Source: an uncultured Lachnospiraceae bacterium (GTDB taxonomy: Bacteria > Bacillota > Clostridia > Lachnospirales > Lachnospiraceae). Taken from it: a stretch of 49,527 nucleotides of DNA. The position numbers and the translations under genes are program-made. This document shows, piece after piece, positions 41,273 through 48,667 of the stretch. Under the pieces are notes generated by a model that saw nothing but the letters and a program-made list of their open reading frames with translations, was not told the origin of the DNA and ran no database searches. The stretch lies in NCBI GenBank assembly GCA_945913255.1, contig CAMEDC010000023.1, forward strand, positions 1 through 49,527, in the 5' to 3' direction. The stretch's first letter is position 1. The number at the start of each line of letters is the position of its first letter.

Positions 41273-41721
41273 TCCTCACCATTTCCTTCATAATCATCAT
41301 CACTGATAATTGATAATGCCTCTGCTTCATCCTCCAATGCCGATAAATACTGACTTTCAATTTTCACAATTTCTGCAATGTTATCCTGCACCGCACTGGA
41401 CAGCAATCCAAGTTTTTCCGTTTTGCTGCTTCCAAGTTCCTGAAATCCTCCATAAAATGCATTTGGTTTTACACCTACCTGCAGACTCGGATAATCCTCA
41501 TACTTATGTTTTACCCAGTACTGTGTAAACCTCCCTACATTTCCTTTTTTTCGCTTGAAATGGCTATAATAAGACTGTCGAAATCTCTTGCAGACAAACT
41601 TTCCCACATCCCTAAGTGCTGCCCTGCACAGCTCTTTCATTGTGTAGGAACATCTGTCCACATTTGAGACAAACTCCAAACCATCCTTCTTAATTTTCGT
41701 CACTGACGGTGGCAACGACAT
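41269..41721 (-). CDS. HK97 gp10-like head-tail protein
   Basis: About 150 residues from ATG 41721 (GGAGGTG upstream), MSLPPSVTKIKKDGLEFVSN. Typical elements are the basic region KRFRQSYYSHFKRKK and FYGGFQELGSSKTEKLGLL, matching the HK97-gp10 family of neck/tail-completion proteins. The longer frame upstream overlaps the previous gene and is not supported. Confidence 0.8.
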   Translation of the reverse strand: MSLPPSVTKIKKDGLEFVSNVDRCSYTMKELCRAALRDVGKFVCKRFRQSYYSHFKRKKGNVGRFTQYWVKHKYEDYPSLQVGVKPNAFYGGFQELGSSKTEKLGLLSSAVQDNIAEIVKIESQYLSALEDEAEALSIISDDDYEGNGEE

Positions 41722-42028
41722 TTCTAACACCTCCGTAGCAGGTAATCTCCAGCTCGTTATTCTTTGTCCTGTAAGTACGCAAGATTTTGTACCTGATATC
41801 ATCGTGTATCAGATATTTCTGTCCTTGATAGTCCAAATAGTCCGTAATCTTAAACTTGATTTCTGGCTTTTTATCCGAGGTTTGAGCCTGATAAAACTCT
41901 GTCTGACTAATAGACATAAGTTCCGCGAATATTTCTTCTGATTTCACAGGATTTTCTTTAATGTCTCCGTATTCGTCTACTTCTTCTCCCGGCACAAGGT
42001 CGAGAAAATAAATTAACTGGTCTCTCAT
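41690..42028 (-). CDS. Phage head closure / head-tail adaptor
   Basis: A 112-residue protein of the SPP1 gp16-like head-closure fold: EEVDEYGDIKENPVKSEEIF, then FKITDYLDYQGQKYLIHDDI and ITCYGGVRN near the end. It follows the connector gene with a 4-base overlap. It stops DNA leakage and joins head to tail. Confidence 0.8.
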   Translation of the reverse strand: MRDQLIYFLDLVPGEEVDEYGDIKENPVKSEEIFAELMSISQTEFYQAQTSDKKPEIKFKITDYLDYQGQKYLIHDDIRYKILRTYRTKNNELEITCYGGVRNVVATVSDEN

Positions 42029-42285
42029 CTGTATTCCCCTGCCAAAACCATCGAATCTCTCAGTTTCTCGTAGTTATTCTGAAACTGCTCCCCTTTCCCA
42101 AGGTAGTCAAATTGCGCCTTACAGTACAGCTCTATTGCTTTATCAGTCAATGAGTTGTCTTTTGATTCATCAATTCCCACCCGGCTCATGTCAAGCCGGG
42201 CAGCTTTGATATTATCATTAATTTCATCATCCATCTTATTATGGCTGATTCGCATCTTCTTTCTGATACTCTCTGCACTAATCAT
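42025..42285 (-). CDS. Phage head-tail connector (gp6-like)
   Basis: An 86-residue helical protein: MISAESIRKKMRISHNKMDD, then DKAIELYCKAQFDYLG and EKLRDSMVLAGEYR. This is the HK97 gp6/SPP1 gp15 type of connector forming a ring below the portal. An AGGGAGG ribosome site overlaps the end of the capsid extension frame. Confidence 0.85.
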   Translation of the reverse strand: MISAESIRKKMRISHNKMDDEINDNIKAARLDMSRVGIDESKDNSLTDKAIELYCKAQFDYLGKGEQFQNNYEKLRDSMVLAGEYR

Positions 42286-42287
42286 AT

Positions 42288-42458
42288 TCAGCCTCCCTGT
42301 TTCGCTGTTTGCTCTGCCAAAAAGCTATTAATCAGTGCCGATTTGGTACTTCCGCTGACACTATAACCAAGCTCAAAGGCAATGACCTTAATTTGTGCTA
42401 TTGTAAGCGCGTTAAGGTCATCCTCTGTGTAAGTTTTTGTTGTGTCAGCGTTTATGAG
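42288..42458 (-). CDS. HeH/SAP-like capsid extension, entered by -1 frameshift
   Basis: An open frame of 56 residues, LINADTTKTYTEDDLNALTI and so on to TAKQGG. It has the HeH/LEM or SAP-like pattern common in small head proteins of such phages. It has no start codon: upstream in frame there is no ATG, GTG, TTG or CTG before a TGA. It is continuous in the -1 frame with the major capsid gene through A AAA AAC (42464-42458), two codons before the capsid stop. It is most simply a frameshift extension of the capsid protein; loss of a start codon by mutation is the alternative. Confidence 0.6.
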   Translation of the reverse strand, partial: LINADTTKTYTEDDLNALTIAQIKVIAFELGYSVSGSTKSALINSFLAEQTAKQGG

Positions 42459-43633
42459 TTTTTTACCTGCATCACCACGAGAGAGTTGATATCGACTGCT
42501 TTTCCATCAGCCAGCATGATCGCTTTCTTCATCTTGTCGTCTGTATCTTCGTCGACATACTCTTTCAGAATAATGCTAAGGTTGGTATTCAGCATGAAGT
42601 CAGCGAAGTCATACATTACAGCAAAAGGTGTGTCTGCCGAAACGGATGTTTCAAATGCCGGAACGTGCTCCGTGAAGTTTACTTTTCTTCCATTCAGTTC
42701 GTAGGAAGGCTTTCCGGTAAGCCCTGCATTTACTCTTGCAATAGGCTGTCCTGCGCTATCTACCATGCCAAGAAACTTTGTGAAGAAAGTATTCTTTCTC
42801 ATATACCACTCAGCACCATCTTCGTATTCCTCAGGGAGCGCACCCTCTGCTGCCATCAAATCAGCATAAGTAGGGCTGTTTCCTTCGGTGATGTTGATTG
42901 TCTGTCCTGCAGGTACTTCTTCCTTCAGGATTCCCTTCGGCTCATTAATTCCGGTACCATCAAATGATGCCTTCTCGATTGCCTTAATCATTGCCTCGGC
43001 AATGTTTGTAGCAATCGTTGCTTCAAATACTTCCAGTGTCACATTGTCAACTGCAATAGACAGTGCAACAACGCAACGCAACTTATGATATGTAAAGGTA
43101 ATACTTCCGACAGGCTTCTTCTGCTTGTCCGTTTTTCCTCTCTCTGTTGTCCATGTAGCAACAGGCTTAGCAACGCTGGTAGGAACGGTTACACCACCGC
43201 GGAAGAAAGTCTTGGTCATCTTCGCATAGATTCCGCCAACATTCTCCATCTTCTCAACGATTCTGTTGAGGATGGTGTTGGGGATAACAGCGCCAACATC
43301 AGAAGTAGTAGTAATGGCATCTGCGTTATCCATCTTGATAGGTGTTCCCTTCAGCACGTGATTCATAAACTGGATTCTGTATGACATCTCACTGTCCTGT
43401 GCGCCGATGGAAGACTCGCCTGCAACAGATGCAGGAGCCTGAGCCGCGCCACGCATTGCATTGATGTTTGCCTGTTCCTGAGCGAACTTCTCATATGCAG
43501 CATCCATTTCCTGCACATACTGTACCTTCTCGTTGTACTCATCCATCTTGCCTTCGGAAAGCAATGCCTCAGCTTCATTCAGTGCAGCGTTTCTCTGGTT
43601 CTTGTAATCTTCGTAGTTCTTGAACTTAAACAT
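42452..43633 (-). CDS. Phage major capsid protein, HK97 type
   Basis: A 393-residue protein. The N-terminal 100 residues are a helical delta/scaffold domain (AALNEAEALLSEGKMDEYNE) normally removed by the protease encoded upstream. The HK97 fold follows (SDVGAVIPNTILNRIVEKME, then AIEKASFDGTGINEPKGIL and PFAVMYDFADFMLNTNLSII). The gene ends VVMQVKNS, and these codons contain the A AAA AAC heptamer that may direct a fraction of ribosomes into the HeH/SAP-like extension. Confidence 0.93.
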   Translation of the reverse strand: MFKFKNYEDYKNQRNAALNEAEALLSEGKMDEYNEKVQYVQEMDAAYEKFAQEQANINAMRGAAQAPASVAGESSIGAQDSEMSYRIQFMNHVLKGTPIKMDNADAITTTSDVGAVIPNTILNRIVEKMENVGGIYAKMTKTFFRGGVTVPTSVAKPVATWTTERGKTDKQKKPVGSITFTYHKLRCVVALSIAVDNVTLEVFEATIATNIAEAMIKAIEKASFDGTGINEPKGILKEEVPAGQTINITEGNSPTYADLMAAEGALPEEYEDGAEWYMRKNTFFTKFLGMVDSAGQPIARVNAGLTGKPSYELNGRKVNFTEHVPAFETSVSADTPFAVMYDFADFMLNTNLSIILKEYVDEDTDDKMKKAIMLADGKAVDINSLVVMQVKNS

Positions 43634-44339
43634 GTTTGATTTCTCCTCTCATTCTCAAAAGATTTAACTTGTTTCTTTGCATCAATAAATCCTCGTCAGT
43701 CATGTCTGACAGCTCAGGATTCTTAACAGATGCTCTTATCTTGTTCTTTACTTCGTCGCTAAGAATCTTCGCGACTCCGTTGTGTATTGTGAGCGGTCTT
43801 GAATTAAACAGACCGTTATCACCAATAATTTCGTCCACAAAACCAAGCTCTCTTGCTCTTGTAGCATCCATCCAAGTCTCGTTGTTCATGAGCTTCAATA
43901 AATCCTCTTCGCTCATGCCTGTCTTGAGCCTATAGATGTTTGAGATTGACCTATTCGCATTTTGCAAAATCTCAGATGTATGATCCATCTCGTTGTAGTC
44001 TCCATAAGCGCTACATGACACGTTATGAATCATGTACTGCATACCAGGAGTGGCTCTCACCCTCTGGCCGGCACAACAAATGATTGTTGCCGCGGAAGCC
44101 GCAAATCCTGTAATATCTACCGTGGTACGTCCTTTGTAATTTGCAATGAGATAATAAATCTCATTACCAGCAAATACATCTCCGCCACCGGAATTTACTC
44201 TAAAGGTTACATCCTCACCTTTTGCCTCTTCCAAGACTTTTCTGATTTTATTTGGTGATGTGTTTTCGATTCCAAAGTAGTCATAAATCCATGCATCGTC
44301 ACTACTGACTATTGTCCCATTCACATCAATATCAGGCAT
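43626..44339 (-). CDS. ClpP-like prohead protease
   Basis: A 237-residue serine protease of the ClpP/SppA fold used for prohead maturation. Visible are NSGGGDVFAGNEIYYLI, the nucleophile region TGFAASAATIICCAGQ and the His in MQYMIHNVSCSAYG. The Asp is probably in the TWMDATRARELGFVDEI region. It overlaps the capsid start by eight bases and follows the portal gene by two. Confidence 0.9.
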   Translation of the reverse strand: MPDIDVNGTIVSSDDAWIYDYFGIENTSPNKIRKVLEEAKGEDVTFRVNSGGGDVFAGNEIYYLIANYKGRTTVDITGFAASAATIICCAGQRVRATPGMQYMIHNVSCSAYGDYNEMDHTSEILQNANRSISNIYRLKTGMSEEDLLKLMNNETWMDATRARELGFVDEIIGDNGLFNSRPLTIHNGVAKILSDEVKNKIRASVKNPELSDMTDEDLLMQRNKLNLLRMRGEIKHV

Positions 44340-44341
44340 AC

Positions 44342-45511
44342 TTATTCACCTCCTTCCAACAGTCCTGTATCTTTACGGAGCAGAGCTTTGTCTCCTCCAT
44401 CAATCGGAGCAAGCGAGAAAAACTCTCTTACCTCGTTCGGTGTCATAATACCTCTGTCAACTAACTGCACTAACTGCAATTTTGTTGTCATGGATGCAAA
44501 CGTCAGGCTGGATGACTCAAATATAATAGAGTTGCCATGACCTCTTTCTGTCCTGCTAAACAATCTCCTTGTATATTCGTTTGACATCTGCTGTAGCACT
44601 GGCTCTATCTCTGCTTCGTAGTAAGATATCCACTCATTTTCGTTGTAGTTTGAGTGTACTATCTTATCGTTCGTGTGGAAAAATGCATATATTCTTTGCG
44701 TCTGTCTATCACTCTGGGCTGCGTTCGGTACATAGTCCTGATTATTAACCTGTATGGCATCTGCTTTTGCATCTACTGCAGCAACACCGACAGATTTATT
44801 CTGGGATATATCCAGATAGTTGTTTGCAAATTCCTGTGCCTTGACCTTCAGGTCCTCATCTCGCATGGATGATGTGAATTTCAGTAACCATCGAATCACA
44901 GAGCTGTTTTTGATTGCATTTCTAATCCCCTGATCCATGACTGATACTGTATTCATCAGTTCTGACAGTGCTTCCGCCGGAGAATCGCCAAAAATATCAT
45001 CTGAAATGTAATCATCTCTAATATGTATCAGGTCTTTGTAGTAAAATTCAGAGTACCTACCGTTCCAATAACAGAATTTGATGTACAATTCGCTGTTGTC
45101 ATCATATTTCCTTTCTGCCGACACTGCCGGAATCGGATACAAACCATTTGGCACACCGTTTTCATCTCGCAAAATCAAGATGAATGCGTTGCCGTTAAGC
45201 TGTAACTGATTTGCCACCTTTTCTTGTAGCATCTGACCTGACATATATTCATTTGGCTCTTCCAACAAAAATCTCATGTAAACCATCGGATTGACCTCTG
45301 TCTTTACGGTTCCATCCTTAACAGTCTTCCTGATATGCTTTCCGATTGCTTTACCGATTGCTTTTGTTTTCGGTTTGATACAAGACCTTACAATGTCCGA
45401 ATGATACAGCTTGCCATTCCAGCTATAATATCCGTTTCCGACTTCTGTCATCATCCTGTATACCTGTTGCACCGGTGCAACTTTCTCTTTTTTCTTAGCA
45501 AACAGTCCCAT
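44342..45511 (-). CDS. Phage portal protein
   Basis: A 389-residue HK97-type portal protein forming the DNA channel at one capsid vertex. Typical segments are QLQLNGNAFILILRDENGVP, YKDLIHIRDDYISDDIFGDS and the C-terminal IMTPNEVREFFSLAPIDGGD. The N-terminus KKKEKVAPVQQVYRM contains the palindrome copy at 45466. Ribosome site AAAGGAGG lies upstream. Confidence 0.94.
   Translation of the reverse strand: MGLFAKKKEKVAPVQQVYRMMTEVGNGYYSWNGKLYHSDIVRSCIKPKTKAIGKAIGKHIRKTVKDGTVKTEVNPMVYMRFLLEEPNEYMSGQMLQEKVANQLQLNGNAFILILRDENGVPNGLYPIPAVSAERKYDDNSELYIKFCYWNGRYSEFYYKDLIHIRDDYISDDIFGDSPAEALSELMNTVSVMDQGIRNAIKNSSVIRWLLKFTSSMRDEDLKVKAQEFANNYLDISQNKSVGVAAVDAKADAIQVNNQDYVPNAAQSDRQTQRIYAFFHTNDKIVHSNYNENEWISYYEAEIEPVLQQMSNEYTRRLFSRTERGHGNSIIFESSSLTFASMTTKLQLVQLVDRGIMTPNEVREFFSLAPIDGGDKALLRKDTGLLEGGE
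45466..45481. repeat. Palindrome copy 2 (GTTGCACCGGTGCAAC)
   Basis: A perfect 16-base palindrome near the start of the portal gene, read as V-A-P-V-Q. It is identical to the copies at 33152 and 48620. Confidence 0.75.
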
Positions 45512-45526
45512 CTTACCTCCTTTCTA

Positions 45527-47218
45527 TCAGATCAATGTCTGATATTCTTCCAAATTATTCTCAAGGCAAACGTAAGCATCTAATAGTCCGGCTGTACCAT
45601 CTATTCTTCTGGTTCCAAGGTTTCCCTTCGCCGGCTGTATGTTATCGTTCTTATCCTTATCAACTGATGTATTACAAAGACACCACTTCAAGATTGGATT
45701 GTTGTTGTAAACAACTAATTTCTTTTCCAAATCTGCTCCAAGCGACTTCATAGGGCTTGATAATGTCTTTTTGCCCTGAATAACAGGTTCCATTGCCGTT
45801 TTTCCAAATGTATTACTCATTTCCTCCACGAAGTATGAAGCAGACCATGAGTCATACCCTACTTTGAAAAGATAAATATCTAACTCATTTTGCACTTCTA
45901 AAAACCATTCGGTCACATATTTGTAATGCACCTTATTTCCCGGGCAGAGTCTCAATAATCCTTGCTCATGCCATAAGTCATATGGTATCTTATCCTCTTT
46001 TACTTTATTTTCCAGCAAGTCCTCTGGGAGCCAGTACATTTGTAATACATAAATGCGTTCATCCTCCGGAACCTGGAATATCACAGTTGCATTTGTAAGG
46101 TCTGTTGTAGACGATAAGTCAACTCCACCGATTCCGTATCTTGGCTTCAGTGCTTTTAAATCAAATGTCGCAGTGTTATTTATCTGCTCAAATGTCAGCC
46201 ATGATTCCGTAGATGTCTCTCTGATGTTAAATTCCTTGCACACCAGATTCTTTACAAGTGCCGGATTCTCTTGTGCTTTCTTTACCTTTTCTTCAAGCTG
46301 TTCATAATTTTTGATTGTGCCTAATCCAGGATTTGCTTTCTTCCAACATTTCGAATCCGTCCATTCTTTCCGGTTATCCAATTCATATATAAAGCAGAAC
46401 GTGTGGATATCTTTATATCCATTATCATCGAATAATCCGTTTAAGATTCGCTCCGCTTCTTCATACTTCTGGTCGTATATATCTTCTCTGATTGTTCCTG
46501 CCGTGGAAGTGATAAATACTAGCGGCTGATTTCTTGCCGTTGTACCATCTGCCATAATATCATACAGTGCTTTTCCATTTTTCCACTGATGGATTTCGTC
46601 CATTAGTACGCCATGCACATTCAAGCCATCCAATGTGTCGCTGTCGGATGCAAGCGGTTTAAAAACTCCGTCGTTAAATAACTCGCTGGATAGTTCCGCA
46701 ACAAGCGGCTTGACTCTCCTGAGCAGTGATGGTGATTTTCTAACCATCCTCTTTGCTTCCTGCCAAATAATCTTCGCCTGATCTCTCTTAGTTGCTACTG
46801 CATATATCTCTGGACCGGGCTCTCCGTCTCCAACGAGCAGATATAATCCGACGATTGAAGACATGAGCGATTTACCATTCTTCTTCCCGACAATTAATAA
46901 CGCTTCTCTGCATAGTCTGTTTCCATTTATGTCAATGATGCCGAATACTGATGCCAGCATCGCCTTTTCCCACAGTTCTAATCTGACAGGCTTACCGGCT
47001 CCTGCTCCTTTTGATAATTTGCAGTAGTTTTCTGCAAACTCTAATATGTGATTTGCCCTTTTTGCGGAATAAAAATACTCACCCGGATGATTAATCAGGT
47101 GAGCAAGGTACTTGTATTGTACATATATTTTGTGGCTTACAACCTCTCTGCCACTTTTGATTTCTTCCCAGTATTCCAATACCGGGTTGTAATCATTCCC
47201 ATATTTGACTTTCGCCAA
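45527..47218 (-). CDS. Phage terminase large subunit
   Basis: A 563-residue packaging motor. The ATPase half has a Walker A-like loop GKKNGKSLMSSIVGLYLL and Walker B GVLMDEIHQWKNGKAL, with TSTAGTIREDIYD as a coupling motif. The nuclease half contains GGVDLSSTTDLT and GYDSWSASYFVEEM. It belongs to the Terminase_1 (HK97 gp2-like) group. It begins immediately after the small subunit gene stop. Confidence 0.95.
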   Translation of the reverse strand: MAKVKYGNDYNPVLEYWEEIKSGREVVSHKIYVQYKYLAHLINHPGEYFYSAKRANHILEFAENYCKLSKGAGAGKPVRLELWEKAMLASVFGIIDINGNRLCREALLIVGKKNGKSLMSSIVGLYLLVGDGEPGPEIYAVATKRDQAKIIWQEAKRMVRKSPSLLRRVKPLVAELSSELFNDGVFKPLASDSDTLDGLNVHGVLMDEIHQWKNGKALYDIMADGTTARNQPLVFITSTAGTIREDIYDQKYEEAERILNGLFDDNGYKDIHTFCFIYELDNRKEWTDSKCWKKANPGLGTIKNYEQLEEKVKKAQENPALVKNLVCKEFNIRETSTESWLTFEQINNTATFDLKALKPRYGIGGVDLSSTTDLTNATVIFQVPEDERIYVLQMYWLPEDLLENKVKEDKIPYDLWHEQGLLRLCPGNKVHYKYVTEWFLEVQNELDIYLFKVGYDSWSASYFVEEMSNTFGKTAMEPVIQGKKTLSSPMKSLGADLEKKLVVYNNNPILKWCLCNTSVDKDKNDNIQPAKGNLGTRRIDGTAGLLDAYVCLENNLEEYQTLI

Positions 47219-47662
47219 TTATATATCCTCTCTGCCTGCTACGAAGTCGTCAAAATCGTCCTCCGGAACAGTGGGTTTTATTTTTTCCGTTTTAGGCAAA
47301 CAATCAACTAATATTTTCATGGCCTGTGTATTTTTCTGTGACAGCTGTAGGTAAAGCTGTGCATCCGGGCTCTGCTTGGTACCGTACTGGTTCTCTCCGT
47401 TTTTATAAGTGCATGTGGTACCTTCTCTGACAATCTTCTCCCGCAGATCCTGCATAGTAATTGTCATAAATGCAACATCATCAATTGTTGTAAATACCAA
47501 TTTTTTCTTATTTTCGTCTATCTCCTTGAATAACTTTCTAAGTCGGTTTATCTCTTTCTTAATCCGTCTTTGTTTCTCTAAAAAAGCCGCCGCAGAGTCC
47601 CTTATTTCTTCTCGTTCAACCTCTTTTTGTATATCCTCTGTATCTGCAAAATATCTGCTCAT
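47219..47662 (-). CDS. Phage terminase small subunit, P27 family
   Basis: A 147-residue protein with a long charged helical N-terminus (EDIQKEVEREEIRDSAAAFL) and the P27-type end YGTKQSPDAQLYLQLSQKNT then MKILVDCLPKTEK. It recognises phage DNA and recruits the large subunit. A 102-base non-coding space upstream, toward the HNH gene, is a candidate for the cos site. Confidence 0.85.
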   Translation of the reverse strand: MSRYFADTEDIQKEVEREEIRDSAAAFLEKQRRIKKEINRLRKLFKEIDENKKKLVFTTIDDVAFMTITMQDLREKIVREGTTCTYKNGENQYGTKQSPDAQLYLQLSQKNTQAMKILVDCLPKTEKIKPTVPEDDFDDFVAGREDI

Positions 47663-47764
47663 ACCACACCCCCTATACGCGCGACCTGTGTGTTAAAGAA
47701 AACCCACCCCATCGGTCTCCTGTTTTTTCTGTACCGCTTTGTTTTAGGGGGGGCATATAGAAAT
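47663..47764. other. Candidate cos region between HNH and small terminase genes
   Basis: A 102-base non-coding space at the usual cos position. It contains an inverted repeat CCCCCTA (from 47669) / TAGGGGG (from 47745) and a GC-rich CGCGCG stretch near 47679. HNH endonuclease plus P27 terminase gene order is typical of cos-type packaging. The cut site itself cannot be assigned by eye. Confidence 0.3.
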
Positions 47765-48094
47765 CTATTTCCTGTCAATCTCTCTCAACGAAATCGGCTG
47801 ACCATCTGCATCGAATCTGCACAACGGCCTTATCCCTTTGTTAAGTCCATGTCCCTCAAACAAATCGTGACAATCCTTGCATACATATTCCAGATTATCC
47901 TCATTCAAACTAATATCCGGATTTAATATGTTTGTCTGAGTAAGCGTTATCTTGTGATGCACAATATATCCTGGCTTTTCCCTGCACTCTTCACACAATC
48001 CTCCATCCGTCTTTATCCGCTTCGATATGTAAGCATCTCTGCATCTTGTCCAACGTTTCGAATTGTAAAAAGCCTTTGCCCATTCCTTTGCCAT
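47765..48094 (-). CDS. Phage HNH endonuclease
   Basis: A 109-residue HNH nuclease. Metal-binding cysteines are in CEECREKPGY and CKDCHDLF; the HNH core is YIVHHKITLTQTN followed by EDNLEYVC. Such genes next to terminase are needed for cos cleavage in HK97-like phages. It begins MAKEWAKAFYNSKRWTRCRD, the usual opening. Confidence 0.92.
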   Translation of the reverse strand: MAKEWAKAFYNSKRWTRCRDAYISKRIKTDGGLCEECREKPGYIVHHKITLTQTNILNPDISLNEDNLEYVCKDCHDLFEGHGLNKGIRPLCRFDADGQPISLREIDRK

Positions 48095-48124
48095 AGTCTA
48101 TTGTATTCTCCCAAAATAAAATCA

Positions 48125-48152
48125 GTGGCATACGACTGCTGCCGTGTGCCAC
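48125..48152 (-). terminator. Terminator after the late regulator gene
   Basis: A ten-base stem with one T-G wobble (GTGGCATACG / CGTGTGCCAC) has an 8-base loop. It is followed on the minus strand by TGATTTTATTTT. It separates the regulator gene from the HNH/terminase late operon, so late genes probably start from a promoter after it. Confidence 0.6.
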
Positions 48153-48194
48153 CGCTCTAGCTGGTTCTCCTATTTTTAAGTATAATGATTACTT

Positions 48195-48599
48195 TTATTT
48201 TTTGTATTCCATTTTCAAAAAATCAGAAATTTTTTTTGAAACTGCTGCCTGGCTTAAATGGACTGCACTTGCTACATCTCTTTGGCTTATGCCATCTATG
48301 TAGTACATGCGGAATATTCTGCGTATCAAGCTTTCCTCAATCTCTTCCACATATTTCTCCACTTCATCGCACTCCTGGCGAAGTTTCGATATTCTGCTTG
48401 TGTAACGATCTTTTGTTTTATCATACTTTTCCCAGTCCACTCCAACTACTGACTGCGGCACCGGATACCCACTCCGATAATCATTAATAACACTATTCCC
48501 TACCATCTCATCATTTTCCCCCAGATGCTGCAGTTTATATGTCAGTTCTGCCAGCTCGTCCTTTTTGCTTCTGTACTCCTCCAACTGCTCCCTTGTCAC
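48195..48599 (-). CDS. Phage sigma-like late transcription regulator
   Basis: A 134-residue protein with a coiled-coil first half (LEEYRSKKDELAELTYKLQH) and a C-terminal helix-turn-helix of sigma region 4 type (IDGISQRDVASAVHLSQAAV). It fits the ArpU/RinA/DUF1492-like regulators that sit just before the terminase genes and switch on late transcription. The exact family is uncertain. Confidence 0.75.
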   Translation of the reverse strand: MTREQLEEYRSKKDELAELTYKLQHLGENDEMVGNSVINDYRSGYPVPQSVVGVDWEKYDKTKDRYTSRISKLRQECDEVEKYVEEIEESLIRRIFRMYYIDGISQRDVASAVHLSQAAVSKKISDFLKMEYKK

Positions 48600-48619
48600 T
48601 TAATCAATCCTCCCTTTTT

Positions 48620-48635
48620 GTTGCACCGGTGCAAC
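48620..48635. repeat. Palindrome copy 3 (GTTGCACCGGTGCAAC)
   Basis: A perfect 16-base palindrome in the short non-coding gap between the recombinase gene and the regulator gene, about 20 bases before the regulator ATG. Unlike copies 1 and 2 it is not coding, and its place suits an operator. Confidence 0.75.
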
Positions 48636-48667
48636 TCGCGCTCTTTTACGACTGCTGCCCGGTAAAT

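Noticed and set aside
41722..41802. N-terminal extension of the HK97 gp10-like gene
   Set aside because: It overlaps the adaptor gene and lacks a ribosome site, whereas ATG 41721 has GGAGGTG at good spacing.
48121..48165. tRNA-like sequence near the HNH gene
   Set aside because: The structure is a single long hairpin with a T-rich tail and no cloverleaf, so I call it a terminator.
48130..48660. Repeated 13-mer TACGACTGCTGCC at about 48130 and 48646
   Set aside because: Only two copies seen, one within the terminator loop; too little to support an attachment site or operator.
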